Origin: Undaria pinnatifida
Taxonomy: Eukaryota; Sar; Phaeophyceae; Laminariales; Alariaceae
Direction of reading: 5' to 3'
DNA: 64,000 nucleotides
Assembly (NCBI GenBank): GCA_012845835.1
Contig: JABAKD010000026.1
Coordinates: 14,980,533-15,044,532, forward strand
Both the position numbers and the translations under genes were made by a program. Numbering within the stretch: position 1 is the first letter of the stretch; the number at the start of each line of letters is the position of its first letter. Below, in pieces: positions 10,363 to 25,300 of the stretch. The notes under the pieces were generated by a model. That model saw nothing but the letters and a program-made list of their open reading frames with translations. It ran no database searches and was not told where the DNA came from.

Positions 10363-13300
10363 GTATGTATGCTTGGAACCGGATTCGCTTTTCGAGTAGG
10401 ATACTGTATATAAAATGCGCACACAGGCAGCTCTGCTTCAGCTCTTCGTTCAATTCCACAAAGCCTACGTGCGACACATTGTACATCGCATCGTTTTCAG
10501 TTGATATGTTTCAGGTCCATTGGGCTCTAAAGATAATAGCTACGTATACCTAACACCAGGTATTATTGAGTGTACTTCACATAAGTTTGTTTTAGAACGA
10601 ATGCGTGGCCAGTCAGGCGACGATCACGTGCCGGGCTGATGCTGCATTTGCTTCGCCATCACACCCTGCCAGTCGTGTTCGCGTACTTACGTACGCTACG
10701 CACAGATGCGTACGATTTGTACGTTGGTTGGTAGCAGAGAGACAACTCCGAGTCTAGGTTTACCGCTTTGGTTGCCCCGCCCCCCCCCGTATCTCCTTGT
10801 TGTGCCTTTTCTGGATGGGTTTCAGTCGTCTACTTTTTCAGGTTCATCTGCTCCAAATACATGTGATAACGAAAAAGATAAATAATATGTGTATGATGTG
10901 GTAGTGGATACATTTGTGATACCGTGTGCACACCAAAAATGGTGTGACGTGACCTATTATCCACCGCGTGGCGAAATCCACATCAATCACTCAGGCGAGA
11001 CCCTAGAGCCCTAGCGGTAATGTACCCAGGACCCTTGCTGTAGAATGGGTATTGAGAAACATTTAGGTAGCGAAGTGTTTCTGGTCGACGGGGCTCTTTG
11101 TTCTCAGGAAGCATCAATGATCGGTGGCACGTCTTTCATTAACGTTTTTTTGCTACATAGACAGCAAGTGATAAATTTATATACTTTGGGACACGGGTCT
11201 ACTTACATTAATTATTGCAGTTGCTTTACGTTACAATATTGAAGAAGCCAGTTTATCGCCAGACCAAAATATGAAGCATCCCAAGTGGAAAGTCTGTTTG
11301 ATGTATTGATGTATTGATGTGTATGGTGCACCCCTTACCGATCACTTTTATTGTCTCCAGTGCTGAAGGCGAGGGGTCTGGTGGTGAGTGTGGTTTGACA
11401 AAAAAGCTGGTGTAACGAGCCGTTTATGCTTTGTTTTTGCCGTTGCATCTGATTTTGTTAAATCATTGAGAGGCAGCCGGTGATGCATGTTGGAGATGAG
11501 CTTGCTTGAGAGCCCCCCTAACACATCTCCATACCCTTGTCCACCCTCTCTCGGTCAGTGTCTCGTTCCCTCTCAAAATGGTTCATCTCGTGTGGCCGCT
11601 ACAGGAGCGTGTTCCGTACTTCGACTGCTACTGGGTGGTTCACCGTGTATGTCATCGTACGTGCGATGCTAAAATACGCCCGTCTGGTTTGACATGTAAT
11701 TTCTTTCAGCAACACATGTGACATCAGCTAGTTTGCCGTTTATCTTCTGCTGCAAAAAAATATGTGATACACAATACACTATATATTTTCCTCGTGGATT
11801 TGTTTACTACTCTCAATTTTCTTATTATCATGTATTCTTCGAAGAACGAGGTCTCTCAACTGGGGAAACTCAGAAATGTGAGGTACACCGTCCTACCGGA
11901 GCACTGGTCGTCGTATCGAGTACGGAACGCGATAGGGTTGGTGGGGTGCTTGATGTTCCACACCAGCAGACGCAACCTGACTCGCACATGCTTTCCCCGT
12001 GTCCTCGCATCTCCTCTGCGAAAGTCCGTCGGAGATGTAATTCTCGTGGTCGGCGGGTGCCTTCCTGCCTATCATAACCCCGCACATTTCGCCCTACTCG
12101 CCCCCCCTCATTTTCTCTCCGCCTCCCTGGTGATTTCTCTTCTCGTGCAGCGGCTTCAGCAGCGCACCTTCAGTGTTTTGACTGCGCGCTGTTCGTGGTA
12201 TTTTGTGCGTGCGTTAGTAAGAAACTTCCGCCTGGCATTACATGAGATTTCTTCTGAATGGCACCAACTAGCTGAGTTGCCACGAGACGCATACGACGAT
12301 ACCCATTAGCAAGAAGCTTTACAGGTAAGTATTTTTGGTTGACGGGGGTTACTTAACGAGGACGGTGCATAGCTTACTTATCATTTCGGACAACCGCGGA
12401 GCTTAAAGCCCGCTCGGCGGGAAGTTCATCCTGGGCGATGCAAGCATGCAGGAACCGGAGTCGTCTAACTCGGTACATAGTCTAGTCTACGGCAGTAGCT
12501 GTGATAATCATGCCGTCTTGAACCCCAAGTTCTTTAAGTAGACTGCATAGTCTAATACTCGAAATGCGTACGAGTAATAATCACATAGACTAACGAAACA
12601 GCCATTTCAGCTGTAAGACAAAAAAGATTATCCAATGATTTATCAACATTGTACGCGTCGACAAATAAATGGATAGTGTACGCTGGCTCTTCGACTCAGT
12701 GGCCAGACTCGAATATCAACAGCGATCTGATTGCCATACTTGTTTCGAAACCATTGTACTTTGATACTGAACCTAGGCGATGGGAAAAATTCGATCGGAT
12801 TGATGTTTCCCTTGGTCGAAACTACATTTTTTGGTGAAATACGGGGCTCGTCGAGCGAAGATCTTCATTTTAGTCACCACTCTCCACCACCCTGCGCCGT
12901 ATCATGCGTCACAAGAACGCTCTCCAGACGTGTCCTGCTGACACCACGTGTGCGTATAGGCGACGCTCTGGCTGACACTACCACCACGCCTTGTTCTGGG
13001 AGGTAGAGGTCGGTCTACCTGCTGTTGAGGCCGCTAATTATTGTTCTTCCCGCTTTTATCATACGATGATAGATACAGAAGTGCCAGTTATCCTGACAAC
13101 GAGCTGGGATCGTTCGTGCGTGAAGACGTTTACTCCAAAGTTTCGAGCCGTGTGAAGGTGTATGATAAATGCATCGTGCCTTGTTGCATGACGTAGCTCC
13201 GTGACTGAAAATGTTTGGAATGGCACCCCCCCCCCCCCCCCCCCCCCCTCCCCTGAAGCAGCGTAAATTATTCGTTGCTATATACCTGGTACATCACGGT

Positions 13301-16300
13301 ACTGCTTCGAAGAACGTATACACTTGAATTCATGTCATAATCCGTAAAGTTGTGAGGTATGCACCTCTGCCATTAGAGGGCCTTGGAATACTACGTGGTG
13401 CACATCTAACGCACCACGTGCTCGAATAGAGTTTTTTTTCAATCTGTTGCTTTAGCGGTGATCTAAAGATAGATGCAGGCGTTCCGCCGTAAGAAGGTAG
13501 TCCGAAATGATGAACACGTGCAATTCGACGCTAGCGGTACAGCAGCGAACGTTTCTGGGTTCCTAACACGAGAAGCTCGTCATCAACATCACCCGAAGTA
13601 TGACTTTCGAGGCATTCTGTGCTCGGGAAACCTGACAAGCACACAAAACAATCAGGTCAAAATTTCGATATGGCCAGTTCGCTAGGCATATCTGTTCTGA
13701 AACTTAGGTCTGTAGTTTAGTTGTGGAGGTTTTGCAATGTTTCGGTGTAGATTTCTTGGGGCGAATGGGGTCTGCGAACCACAATTACCTGGTTGGGCAT
13801 TGTGATATTGTGAGAAGCCATTGACCTACTTATAGTTTGCAGTGGAATCTCGCCGACGGTAGTTCCCAAGGTATTGTCCACAGCCGGTGGTAATGCTTCA
13901 ATACACAATCGAAGGCGTTAACCGCCGCGATCACGTCCGGCTTGGGGCTGTTATTAGGCCAGGTTGTTGGGGAAAGGTTTATATGTTACGGCGTGATGCG
14001 TGGCAGGCAGCCAAAGAGGTAGCGGCATCCCCATGAAACGACCACGCTCGGAACACCTGAACGTCCTGCAGATATAGAGTTGAAGACACCTATTGGCCGG
14101 TGGCACGACAGGGAGTGTAAACCGTTTTTCAGTCAGCCTTTGTTACCTCCTTTTGACTTTACTTCTTTCTGAACCTCCATGTCTCCTATAACCATTACCG
14201 GCTTTTCGTCATATTTCTCCTACTTGTACCCCCAACTTAGGTTTCGAGAGGGATGCACAGAAGTACCCAACTAAGTGGCAAGCCACATAGAAGAATTGCT
14301 GCACACACCTCTCTCGTTTCATACGCCATTCTGACCGCAGCGTGTTCGAGAACTACGACACTATCCTATCAGGGTGACTGCTCGAAGAGCGGGGGTCCCC
14401 TGCCGGCCAGGGAAATTTTTACACGAGAACCAATCACCCTAAGTAGACTCTAACGACCCGGAATTGTTGCACGCGTGAATGGCTGCAGCCCCGACTGGGT
14501 TTGGCATCAGACAGATTGTTCGTGCCACTCCAACTTCAACCGAAGAGTTATTCCTGTAGTGTTGGCCTGCCTTCCTTAATTTTTCAGGTAAAGATTGGAG
14601 CTCGAGTTTGTTCTATAGTGTGTCCTCTGTTGTTTTCACTCATTGGGTCCATTCTGGTTGTAATACCTCCGTCGTTGTTTTGCGAACGGTTGCCATTCTG
14701 GAGTTCCCACGAGTTGTTCGCTCTGGTCCACGATTAAGTACTGATGCTCTATACAGAGTTGGTCTGTCATCGTTACACGAATGACGTCATCTGCTCTAAA
14801 CGTATCTGCAGGGGTTTTGCGTTTGTGCGAGTACAAAATGCCGTCCTCCATGCCCGCGTGCATTCAAGCGTCTCTATCTTGGGCCCTTGCATACAGAACC
14901 CAGTGTTCTTCGCCCAATGTCGTGTGATCTTGCTTGCGTTGTTACGAAATACATACGTACGAATTCCCGTCTGGGGTTCGCACCCTTTGTGGTCCCCTCT
15001 GCCTTGAAATATGGCACCACGTATGCCGTAATCTCTTGTGTTTTTGTGTGTGTTCAGCTTTTTTCGTCATCTCATGTGCTCTGCTTTTTATCTTGGTTTC
15101 ACACTATTGGAGTGCCCGCGCTTATTGTCGTGACCATAACACGTCATATTTTCTTTTTTTTCCGATATTCAACACGGCGGCCGGAAACAGACATGCACAA
15201 GAGGACGTGTCATACCCAGTGATGGTGGAGAGGCCCCGACTGGTATATCCGAATCAGCCGAAGAAGAGCACGTCGCGAGTGTTGCCGGCAACATCCAAAG
15301 CGCGCGCTATGCGCATCCTGTTTCTGACTAACGCTCACAACGGCATGAGCCAGGCTCTCTATCTCAACCTCACGCAGAAAGGACATCAGGTACGGCGGTT
15401 ATTCTCTGAATTCAAATTTTCTTGTTTATTTCCTCGAGCAATATGATACAATGCAGGCTGCCCCTGTACGTTAATACATTCGTTTGTTTGATTTTATGTG
15501 TGATATTTTGTCAGTCTTTGCATGTTGGAGTCTTCCCTGCGACCGAGGACGCGGTTGCGACGATGGCCGACATTTGTGTTGGAAGCATTTACAAAACAGG
15601 CTCATTATGCTTGGGTTTAAAAACGTGATGGTCAGAAAGCTTTTCTGCGATGAGTGCACCAGAGTCTGCTTTCTCTCTGTCAGATTTGTTCGTCGTTTTT
15701 CGAGCGTCTGTCTGTCGTTGATTGAATCTAGCGCGTTTGAACCAAGCGTTTGTGGAACCGAATTTCCACCTCTTTCGGCAAGAGAGCGGAACAGTCTGGT
15801 TCGTAGTGTTTGCGATGTTTCTTTGCTGTTGCAGGTTCGTCGCCGGGGGTGAAACGGTGATGGCAACATTGATAAGTTCCGGTACGTGCATGGTTTAGCA
15901 TCATTTGGAAAAAGTTTGAATTTTAAGCTCGTCGATACACGCAGCGAGTTCGTTATGCGACGATGCTGTTCAGTGTCAGATTGTGAGCACAGAGTGTGCA
16001 GACAACCCAGCTACCATAGGCCTTCAAATGTGTCGGCAGCGTCGGACAATATCGGCAAACGGCTCTTAGGTACTTCACTCAAAATGGAGACGTTTCAGGG
16101 TGACAGGACGCGCATCTAATGCTTGGCAACAAACGTACTTAAGTACTGTACCATACGGAATGTGTGTCGTTGACCAGACCATCGTGAGACATCCCCGTTG
16201 CCATTGATTGAAGCAAGCCTACGGCGTAGAGGTTACATCTACAACTCGCGTATGTGACAATCACTGACTTTGATTTGGAGTGATTTGCTTTTGTCACGCG

Positions 16301-19300
16301 TGTGGCTTCTCTCTGTGTTAGGCCTAGAAAATCTCGCAATAATTGCCGGCAATTGCGGGTAAGCAGTGGCCGTCAACCATCGTGTCGAGTACAGTCCGCT
16401 GCAAATCTTGTTCGCTTTAGGACACCGTGCAAGTCGCGTGTAGCTTGAGCAACATTGAGTACCCACCCGAACCCCGGAAACAAATGGAGCCACCGCATTG
16501 CGAATTTCCCACGGCGTCATTTTGAACTCAGGGTTATTTTATGGTCTGCACGTTGTGTTTGGCGGGCAAACGCTTGACGCTTGCTACGGTGGAGGTAGCA
16601 TTTCTTTTCTATTTCTTTTTTGTGTTTGACGTGGCTCCTTCACCCGAATTCGTTGTAAATAGGCCACTTTGTTTGCACGATTCTTGTTGTGTACGTAAGT
16701 TATTGGATTTGTCATCCGTTGACGGTGCTAGTTTTTCTTACAGATCAGTTTTTGAGTTAAAGACATGTCTTAAGCTCCCAAATTGAGGGATGGTATTAAA
16801 AGAACACTGGAGCCCTTCTATCGTAGCAGGCGTCGTCGCCGGACGTCACTCTACCTATTTCCTAATATATATTTTTTGCCGGGGCGTCGTTTCCAACTAT
16901 TTTTTAATGCTTCTCGGCATTAATATTTCTGTATCTTGTGTTACAATTATGTCGCACGAACAAAGTCAAGAGGTACTCAAACTACCCAGCTACAAGGTGG
17001 TGACGGTCTTGACTATAAAACTTGCTTGACGATATTATTACGCTGTTCGACAGGACGACGTCAGCCCAGATTTTCCACGATCGTACAGTGATATAATTCA
17101 CATGAGAAATGGAAGTATGTGTGTGCCTGTTCTGCGTTGGGTTGAAATGAATCGGCTCAAACACCTTCTTGCTGTTGCTAACCATATCTCCCTTCGCTCC
17201 TCCCAAATTTTTGTCGTTCTAATGAAAAAGGTGATGCTTCACGTCGCGCGCGGAGAGGACGACATGCTAGCCGCCCACGATGCTTTCGGCCCCGACGCCA
17301 TCGTAGCACCGTTCCTTACCAAGCGCGTGCCAGAGCGCTTGTGGAAGAACAATAATAAGTGTCCCGTTCTGATCGTACATCCGGGAGTCCGTGGCGACAG
17401 AGGCGTCAGCTCGATTGATTGGGCGCTCAAAGGTACGTAACCCCTGAACAAATGTACGACAGAAGGTGGGCGTCTGTATCCACTACCAAGTGAGGTCCTC
17501 TCGCACGAGGGATTTGGTGTATAGCTCTGAACCGGTTTATTGCATTTTCCTTCTCGGCGAGCTCCGAACACAAGAGCTCCACCGGCAATGCATATTGATG
17601 TTTGACAAACCGTAAAACACAGCGGATTTCATAGAGCATGCCAACAGACACTCTCGGTAGTCCAAAACACCCCCCTCTGATCGTGACTCTTGTCTGTATG
17701 GCATACGTTCGGGTCCGTCTTGCAGCACGGATCGGTTTCCCCTAACGACGGCGGTCACAGTTGTATAGCCGGATCAGGTAGACTGGAGGCTTACCTATAT
17801 CACAGTCTGCGACATTGTTAGGTCAAAAATGCTGCGTCAAAAGACTCGATACCGTTACCTATACGCGCGATTGACGGAACACGAACAATCCCAAAGCACA
17901 CCTTGGGACACGTTAAACCCAAGCGAAAAAAACTAAAAGTGTACCTGGTACATGCAATATCAAATTATACTGTATGATTCCCAAAAGGATAGCTTTACTC
18001 TTTCGTCCAGAGAGTACACCACGCAAATTTCCGCCCCCCTCCCTTCAAATCTCCTGGAAAGTGGTGTTGCACGTCGCTTGGATATCACGGGTCTATTCCC
18101 TCGACGGTGTTACAAATGATATTTCCCCGGTTTGGGCAGGTTGTCTACCAGAGTGGGGGGTAACCATTCTGCAGGCCGACGAGGAGATGGACGCCGGGGA
18201 TGTCTGGAAATCGTCAACCTTCTCCGTCCCGCACTCGTCAACGCTCACAAAGTCCGCCTTGTACAACAAGGTGCGAGTTGCGGTTAACAGTCTTCTTTGC
18301 ACGACATGGAACGCGAACAGGGCCTTCGTCATATGTGACCAATGACCAAGGCTACGGTAGGGGGGGTACCCCCATTCTCAAGGGTGTGTTTGAGCCACTC
18401 GCACGAGTGGCTCTGTACCCCACAGATGAAGGTGGTTTAGGCACTTGTTTCGGCGCAGCTTAGATCACCTTTGCATTGCGAATTAATTTCGCCAATGTAA
18501 AACATGAAGAATACGTAAAATCGCATAGGAACAAAGGGGTTACTCGCGCGAGTGACCCCTGGCCACTGAAATAAAAGGCCCAAAAGGGGTCCCCCCTACC
18601 GTAGCCTGGGTCCAATACTCAAACGGCAAATACACAAGCGATAGCGAGTAGATTTCAACTCAAGACCAACATACCAACGGTCAATCCTAGTCTGACCTTT
18701 GCCAATATTTCCCTAGTTGTTCCAGCGCTCTGCGACAAGTTACAAACACCTATCCGTATTGAGCAGTCTACTACATACTACCCATATATTGTGGACCCTA
18801 ATGGCCACCTGTTGCAGGGCCCCAGGGCTCCTGCCAACGGCGTCAAACCTGTTTTTTCATCCATTGAAAGAAACTCGTTGTCGACAATGGAGTTGCCGTC
18901 CAACTCCGCACGTCGGATTATACGTAAACGCTTCGTGGTACTAGTTTGTTTAGAGAGTGGTGGTCCACTGAATATCATTTTCCGGTCTTCAACGGCAAAA
19001 TGGATACGTCGAACACTCTCGGTTTCTGTTAGCTTGACGACGAAAGGGCATGTTACATAGAGTTGTGATTGCTCTTCGAAAAGAGGCTTGGTGTCTATGG
19101 CAACGTTATGCATAAATGTGCGGAATGAGCCAAGAAATAATGATTTCAACATCAGCAAGAATTCACTGTTGATGGTAGGCGTACTACCCCAATACGTATT
19201 CCACTGATTGTCGGAGGTCCCAACCAGCGTTTTGGAACTTGCCCAGGGCAACGGTGGAACCGACCCACGTCCACGTTAAATGCGTTACGCTCATAAGAGA

Positions 19301-22300
19301 ACGCAGTATAGCGTGTGATAACTGTCTTTTTAAGACACAGACTTAGACAGCGTAACCAATCAACCAACTTATGTGTGTCCCCGCGCCTACGCTGGTAAGT
19401 ACTCGCTCGATATAAACCTATTTATTAATCCAGCATTCCTCAACCGCTACCAGATACGATGTTCGTGCGTTCATATCTCTGCTTGTGGTGTACGGTGGAT
19501 AGCCATAGATTGTGCATGAATTCGTGGATTACGATATATCATGTTTATGGCACAGGTACCCCTGAAAGCCCCAGTGTTCAAACGTTGCCCGCTGAACTGT
19601 TTCTGACATCGTTTGACACAGATGAGAACTACCAAGGTTGTTGGATGGTATACGCTATGGGTATCCGTAAGAAGCCGGTGTGGAGTACCTTACCACTGAA
19701 ACGTATCTGAAACCTGTTTCCATGGATGTTGACAACCAGCGTTTGGTGTTTAAGCAGTGACGTGGTTTGTCGTCGTAGTTCCGGTATTTCCGTCTGGAAC
19801 ATGTACTTGATTTTATGTGGGACCCCTACTTTATCTCCACCAAGCATTTTCTCCTTGCGCACCTTGTGGTGTGTCAGTTCGTCACACGCTTCGCAGCCTT
19901 ACTCGTCCGTTGCGTCCCGGACTCTCGAACGATGCCTGATGCCTCAACGACAACACTGTCGATAATTTGATGACGCGTCAATACAGCTCTGCGTGCCAGC
20001 GGCTTTGGTGGGCATAGAGGCGGCCTTGAAACGTTTCCAGAACGGTATTCCGCCACGGCCTTTGGACTACAGGTGGGTCAGCATAAATATCCAGACTAGG
20101 TTCACGGCCGTTAGACTGCCGTAGACGGTATCTGCGGGTAGAACCGCAACGGTTTCGAAAAGAGGGGGACGGTTCTTGCTATACTCCTTCGCTACAGTAC
20201 GGAATGTTTGGATTATTTCCCGTAGGTCAATAGTAGACAGGTTCTGCGGAAAATACGAGCGGACTCAAACCACGTTAGGCTAACAACATACCCACGCTGC
20301 GAGAGGCCAACCCTAGACACTGGTTGACTATGCAGATAGTACTTCATATATTATGCTCTAGAGCTGTATATATCTCCCGCAAGGTTCTCTATTTGGATTT
20401 GTACCCATGCCCACTGACGGGCCTCGGGCAAAACCATATTCCCTAAACTACGAATTGTATGCTCGTCCTGTTTCCAGCCATTCGGATGTGATAGGTACCC
20501 TGAAGCCGACAATGAAACTGGCGGACCGCGCCGTGGACTGGTCCACCATGTCTGCAGACGAAGCGGCTCGAACCGTGCGTTTCAGTGACTCCAGCCCGGG
20601 TTGCCCGCACACAATTGGTGCCACGAAGTATCGGCTGTTTGGTGCCGTCGCTGAAGGTGGCGTTGTTGGTGGCTGCGGTGAACGGGGCGCAAGGGAAACG
20701 GAGCATGTTTTCGCGAGGAAAGGCGTTGAACCTGGGGACCCTGTCGGTGAGCGTATTGCTTTGTCTGAGAAGTTTTGCTTAGACGAGGTAACACAATGTG
20801 GTAGTTTGGTTCTGGACGACTGGTCTGCTCAACTTAACATGGTCGTCTGAAACTCAGGAGACTCGTGTTTTCCCAATGGTTGCCCATCGTGAAGCACACT
20901 GATGTTGCTCAAGACCCATGGTCACAGAGCTGAAATGAGATCGTCATCTCACATTCTTGGATGCTGAAAAAAAAAGACAATGTCCCGTATATGTCACCTG
21001 GTATGGCCGTTTCATAATGCTACTATTTCAAGCTATAAGCGGTTGGCACGTCGCGGCCCTCCAAAAAATGTTCGCCTCTCAAGATATCTAAATGTCATCA
21101 TACGTTTATCAAATATAGGTAAGATAAACGGAGCTGTGCTTTTCAAGTGCTCGGACGGGACGGGGCTCTGGATCTCGCAAATGAAGCGCGTCGGCCAAAC
21201 CCACTGCACCGACGCCGACAACACGTTTCATGTTCCCCCCATCAAGCTTCCATCCACACTGGTTCTCCCCAAGGACGTCGTGGAAGCCTTGCCGTGTATC
21301 TCCGAGCCGTCTCTGTATGTGCCGTTTGGGGAAAGGCCATCGACATTTCAGGAGGTATTCAAACACCACAAGGTCTTCGTTTCAGAGCAAGGGCGTTGCG
21401 TACTCTTTGATGGTTGATGTGGTTGAAGCATCTGTCGTAGACGGGGGCCATCGAGCAAAGGCGCGGTCAATAGTGAAGGTGCATGCATGTTTCCATGAGG
21501 ATCCATACTCGAGTCCTGGAGCTCGATTTCCTCAACCAATGAACTACAGTGTGAACGTACCCATGACCTACAGCAAGCATACTGGATAAAAAACAGGAAA
21601 CAAGTACTACACGAAATTTCGAAAAATTCAGTTGAGGATCTCCGTCGTTTGGTAGAGGTTCAGCAAAAATCTGCTGGCTCCATCGCAGCATGCTTCTGAA
21701 GAGATTACCGTAAACAGCATAGGTCAAGGTTCTTGGGAAACTTTGCCAAAGAAGCTAGGCACAAGGCAATGTTCCCTGCCATGTATTCTTAAAGGTAGGG
21801 TACATTTTGATTTTGATTGTGAAGTACTCGAGCGCGGATGTTCCTATGGATAATCATTCGGTGCACCTCATTCGACGCAGGCTGAGTGTAGTGGAGCCGC
21901 TCAAACGTGGTTTATGCGTTTTCTATCGCCCAAGGAAGACTAAGCACCCGCGACACTTGAGCTACAGTCATTAAAAAAAACAAAATGTAGCTTCAAACAA
22001 CGGGGAGTGATCGGTTGTATACCTCTTACTGGTACAAATATTTATAGTACGACTTACAGGATATACATGATAAAATGGTGCTCGCATTCTTTCCAAAACC
22101 GTCAGATTTATCCCCTTAAAGGATTGAGCGCCTCGCCCGTCCCGCCCCCCCCCCCCCCCCCCCCGATGATAAACTGGTGCATTCTTTCCAAAACCGTCAA
22201 ATTTATCCTCTTGAAGGGTTTATTTTTTCTACGCACAGATTGAGCTGCCCTCCTCCGCCCCTGCCCCCTCTTGATCAAACCCAGGCACCCACGTCCTTAA

Positions 22301-25300
22301 CAACTCCGCCCTCCCCTGACGGGTTATTTGACTGACAGGATTCGCGAGATAAACTGATGCATTTTCTTCGGCAGCTGTCAGATTTTCTCCCTCTCAAAAA
22401 CGAGTTGTACAGTTTCCGCGCACAGACTGCCTACCATCACCCCGTTGACCCTGATAGCTACACGGTAGTTGCAAGGGGAGTAGCCGACCAATACCCTTAA
22501 GGAGGTCACACAACCCACAATACGCGCGATCGGAGTATCACACGCAGCCTGCAAAGATGAGTTTCGACGAAATCTTCGATCTCACCAAGGAGGTGGAGTG
22601 TATTTCTATCTTGATAATATATATACACATTTATATATACTTATATATATATTTTGGGCGCTGTAGAGTGGTACTTAGAACCTCCCCTATCCACTGCAGG
22701 GTTGATGTCCCATCTATCATCTGCTGCTACAGCCATTTCACGGAAGGGGTTGCAGCTGTGTAATTGCGCCAAAACGTCCCTGGCCATTCGAGCTCCTCAC
22801 ACGAGGAACTACCTGTTAGTGAAGAAATTTCACTAGTACATGTTGCAGTAAACATAAAAGTATAGACGTTTGGTCGTGTTGTGCGAACGAATGCCTCCGA
22901 AGCCATCTTTCGGGTTGAGGTATTGAGTTCGTCATGTCAGGAGCTCAGGGACTTCTTCAAATCTCATGATGCACCGTGGGATGGCTCGTTACTGGTAGAT
23001 GCTGGCTTTACCGCCGGTCCAAAAGAAAGCAGTACAGACTGCTGCAGCCTCCCTCCCGCAGGACCAGCTTTGGAGCTCTGCCTGCGCTGACCTTTTTATC
23101 TTAACGTTTACAGTGCTGAAATAGGGTAATTTCCCCACGAATCTTGTGTCTTAATGTTAACACACTTCAAATATTCTGACCGCCATATCTTGCGTTTTGT
23201 TTTAAATTCATGTTCACCTTATCGCACCCCAACTTCCTCAACCCGATCGGCGCTACCGCGTCCCCGTGGATCTCATGTCGTAATCGTTGTCGCGGGACAG
23301 GTGTGGGTGTCTGTCGACAATGGCATCGCCTACGTCCACAGCGACTTCTACAACGGCGCTGCCAGCACCTGTCAGTGCAAACGTCTGACAGCGGCTATCC
23401 AGGAGGTCGGTCGACGAGACAGCTTCAAGGTCATAATGCTCATGGGCGGCGAGAACAGCTACGGGAACGGCATTAACCTCAACACCATCGAAGCCAGCAC
23501 CAACCCGCAGATGGTAAGACTGGGGTATACGGTAGTGTCGGCCTTGCTTCTTCCATCCCTTAATGCGATTTCCCCTCCCAACATGCGAATGGGTAAACAC
23601 ATGGTCAGACAATTTTGGTTTCTCCGGAAACTCAGACTGTTTACCGGTGGTTGACAACGTCCTTCTAAGAGACCTCGCAGGGCGGCGAGTTTAGCTATGC
23701 CGGTGACGCTGACAATCTCACACACAAACCACCCCAGCACAGAGCCCGTTTGAGGGCATGTGGATGGTCGCCTGGACCAATGGTACGGTAGGGGATGGAT
23801 TACCCCTTCCTGGCCACATGTTTTCAGTAGCTCGGTATCACTCGCGCGAGAAACCCCCCTGCTCTTTCTTCCGCCTTGCTGTTTCACATTTATCCGAGGT
23901 GTATTAGTGCGAAGAGGAGTGGCTGGCTGCGCAGTAGCAAACCTTTCGCCGGATGTGTTTTGTCCTTGAGGTACAGATTTAGTCGCGCGACTGATGGAAA
24001 CCCGGTAGTAGCAGAAAATGCCGGTACACCATACAGTGGCCTTGAACGCCAGGCCTAGCATATTTTTTCTTGGTTGGCGGACGACTTATTCTGGGCGTAG
24101 CTCCACAGGACACAGAACACGTGATACAAACATGAAATAGCAAACAGCACTCCCTCGCTTAGGTTAAGTTTACGGGAGTGACGCCTTAAAAGGTGACATC
24201 AATAAAACCGCTTTTAAGTCTCGAATGTTCAAAACCTTTCCTGAAATTCGGTTTGTTGTCCGTCTAGTAACAGGTTTCGTTTCTTGTACCAGGTATAAAA
24301 TTTGGACCAATGATGGAAACTAAATACCAAGTATGTATATCCATTACTTCCACCTTTCAAACCGGTCGATTGTCGATCATTTACTTTTACCACCCCTTTC
24401 GCTGAACTCGTGCTTGGAATTTTGTGCGTTTATTTTTTTTATTTTACCCATGAAGGAATCGTGGTTGAACATCAACGCAATCAACGACTCCGTAAAGGCG
24501 GCGTTTTCCATCACGGACAAGACCGTGATTAGCGTCATGCGGGGCAACGCGGGCGCGGGTGGTGCGATGGCAGCCATGGCGTCGGATATAGTGTGGGCGC
24601 ACGAAAACGTTATCCTCAACCCCCACTACAAGGTACTACACACCCTAACCGTATATATGTAGACAGTTGTTAATAGTGGCGACGCCTACGGACAGCTTAA
24701 CAACTTGAAGGGCGACCTAGAAGATCACGTAATCATTAACCCTCGCTGCCAGGCACTGCAAACGTGAACTATCCCAATATACCTAATTGTTAAAAATAGC
24801 AACGCCTACTGACAGCTGAACCATCTAACCAGTTATCAAAAGCGTTGATCCTACGCAAAGACTGCCTGTGTCAGCTTTAATTATAGCGCTCCACAAATGG
24901 AACACCATCGGTGTTTTTTTCACAATACTCTGTGCTGTTTTCAACGTTTTCCGTTTAGCTATCAAGACGCCGTCATAGACTAGAACCGTTCATTGCCACG
25001 AAGGCCTCAAATCGGAGAACGATGTTAAAGAACAATATTTTATCTCCTCCTACAATGCACCTTTCTGTCGTCTCGCTTGTTTGCTCGCTATATATCCCTC
25101 GACCTTAATTTCGGTCGTCGTGCTTCGGGTCAACCGGCCAGTTATCGAGGACAGTTCTAGCCGAAGGATAAAGCAACAAGTGTATCAAAGTGGTTTATAG
25201 AACCGGCATTCGTGTTCCCTAAGTTAACAAGGTCTCTCGTATTCGTCACCGCCCAACATTCACTCCCCTATCTCGCAGCTATTGGTTTGACAAGCATTGT

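Larger units (their letters stand above)
18271..19986. other. Intron 4 with a MITE and an antisense reading region
   Basis: Most of the intron is filled by the palindromic MITE at 18346-18613 and by a minus-strand region of protein-like frames at about 18700-19900, both listed separately. Splicing is phase 0 to phase 0. Confidence 0.7.
21355..23300. other. Intron 7 with one foldback arm and a GAGCTCC element
   Basis: It holds a third copy of the foldback arm at 22080-22590, a run of 20 C at 22145-22164, a TATATA-rich patch near 22620, and a copy of the GAGCTCCTCACxCGAGGAAC element at 22788-22950. The remaining sequence shows nothing recognised. Confidence 0.7.

Noticed and set aside
10104-10553. 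149-codon plus-strand frame overlapping candidate exon 1
   Set aside because: It has no recognised motif, and it is in a different frame from the Arg-rich reading whose donor phase fits the HypX frame.
11764-12309. 181-codon plus-strand frame in intron 1
   Set aside because: No domain, no link by splicing phase to the fusion gene and ordinary intron composition. Kept only as a note in the intron entry.
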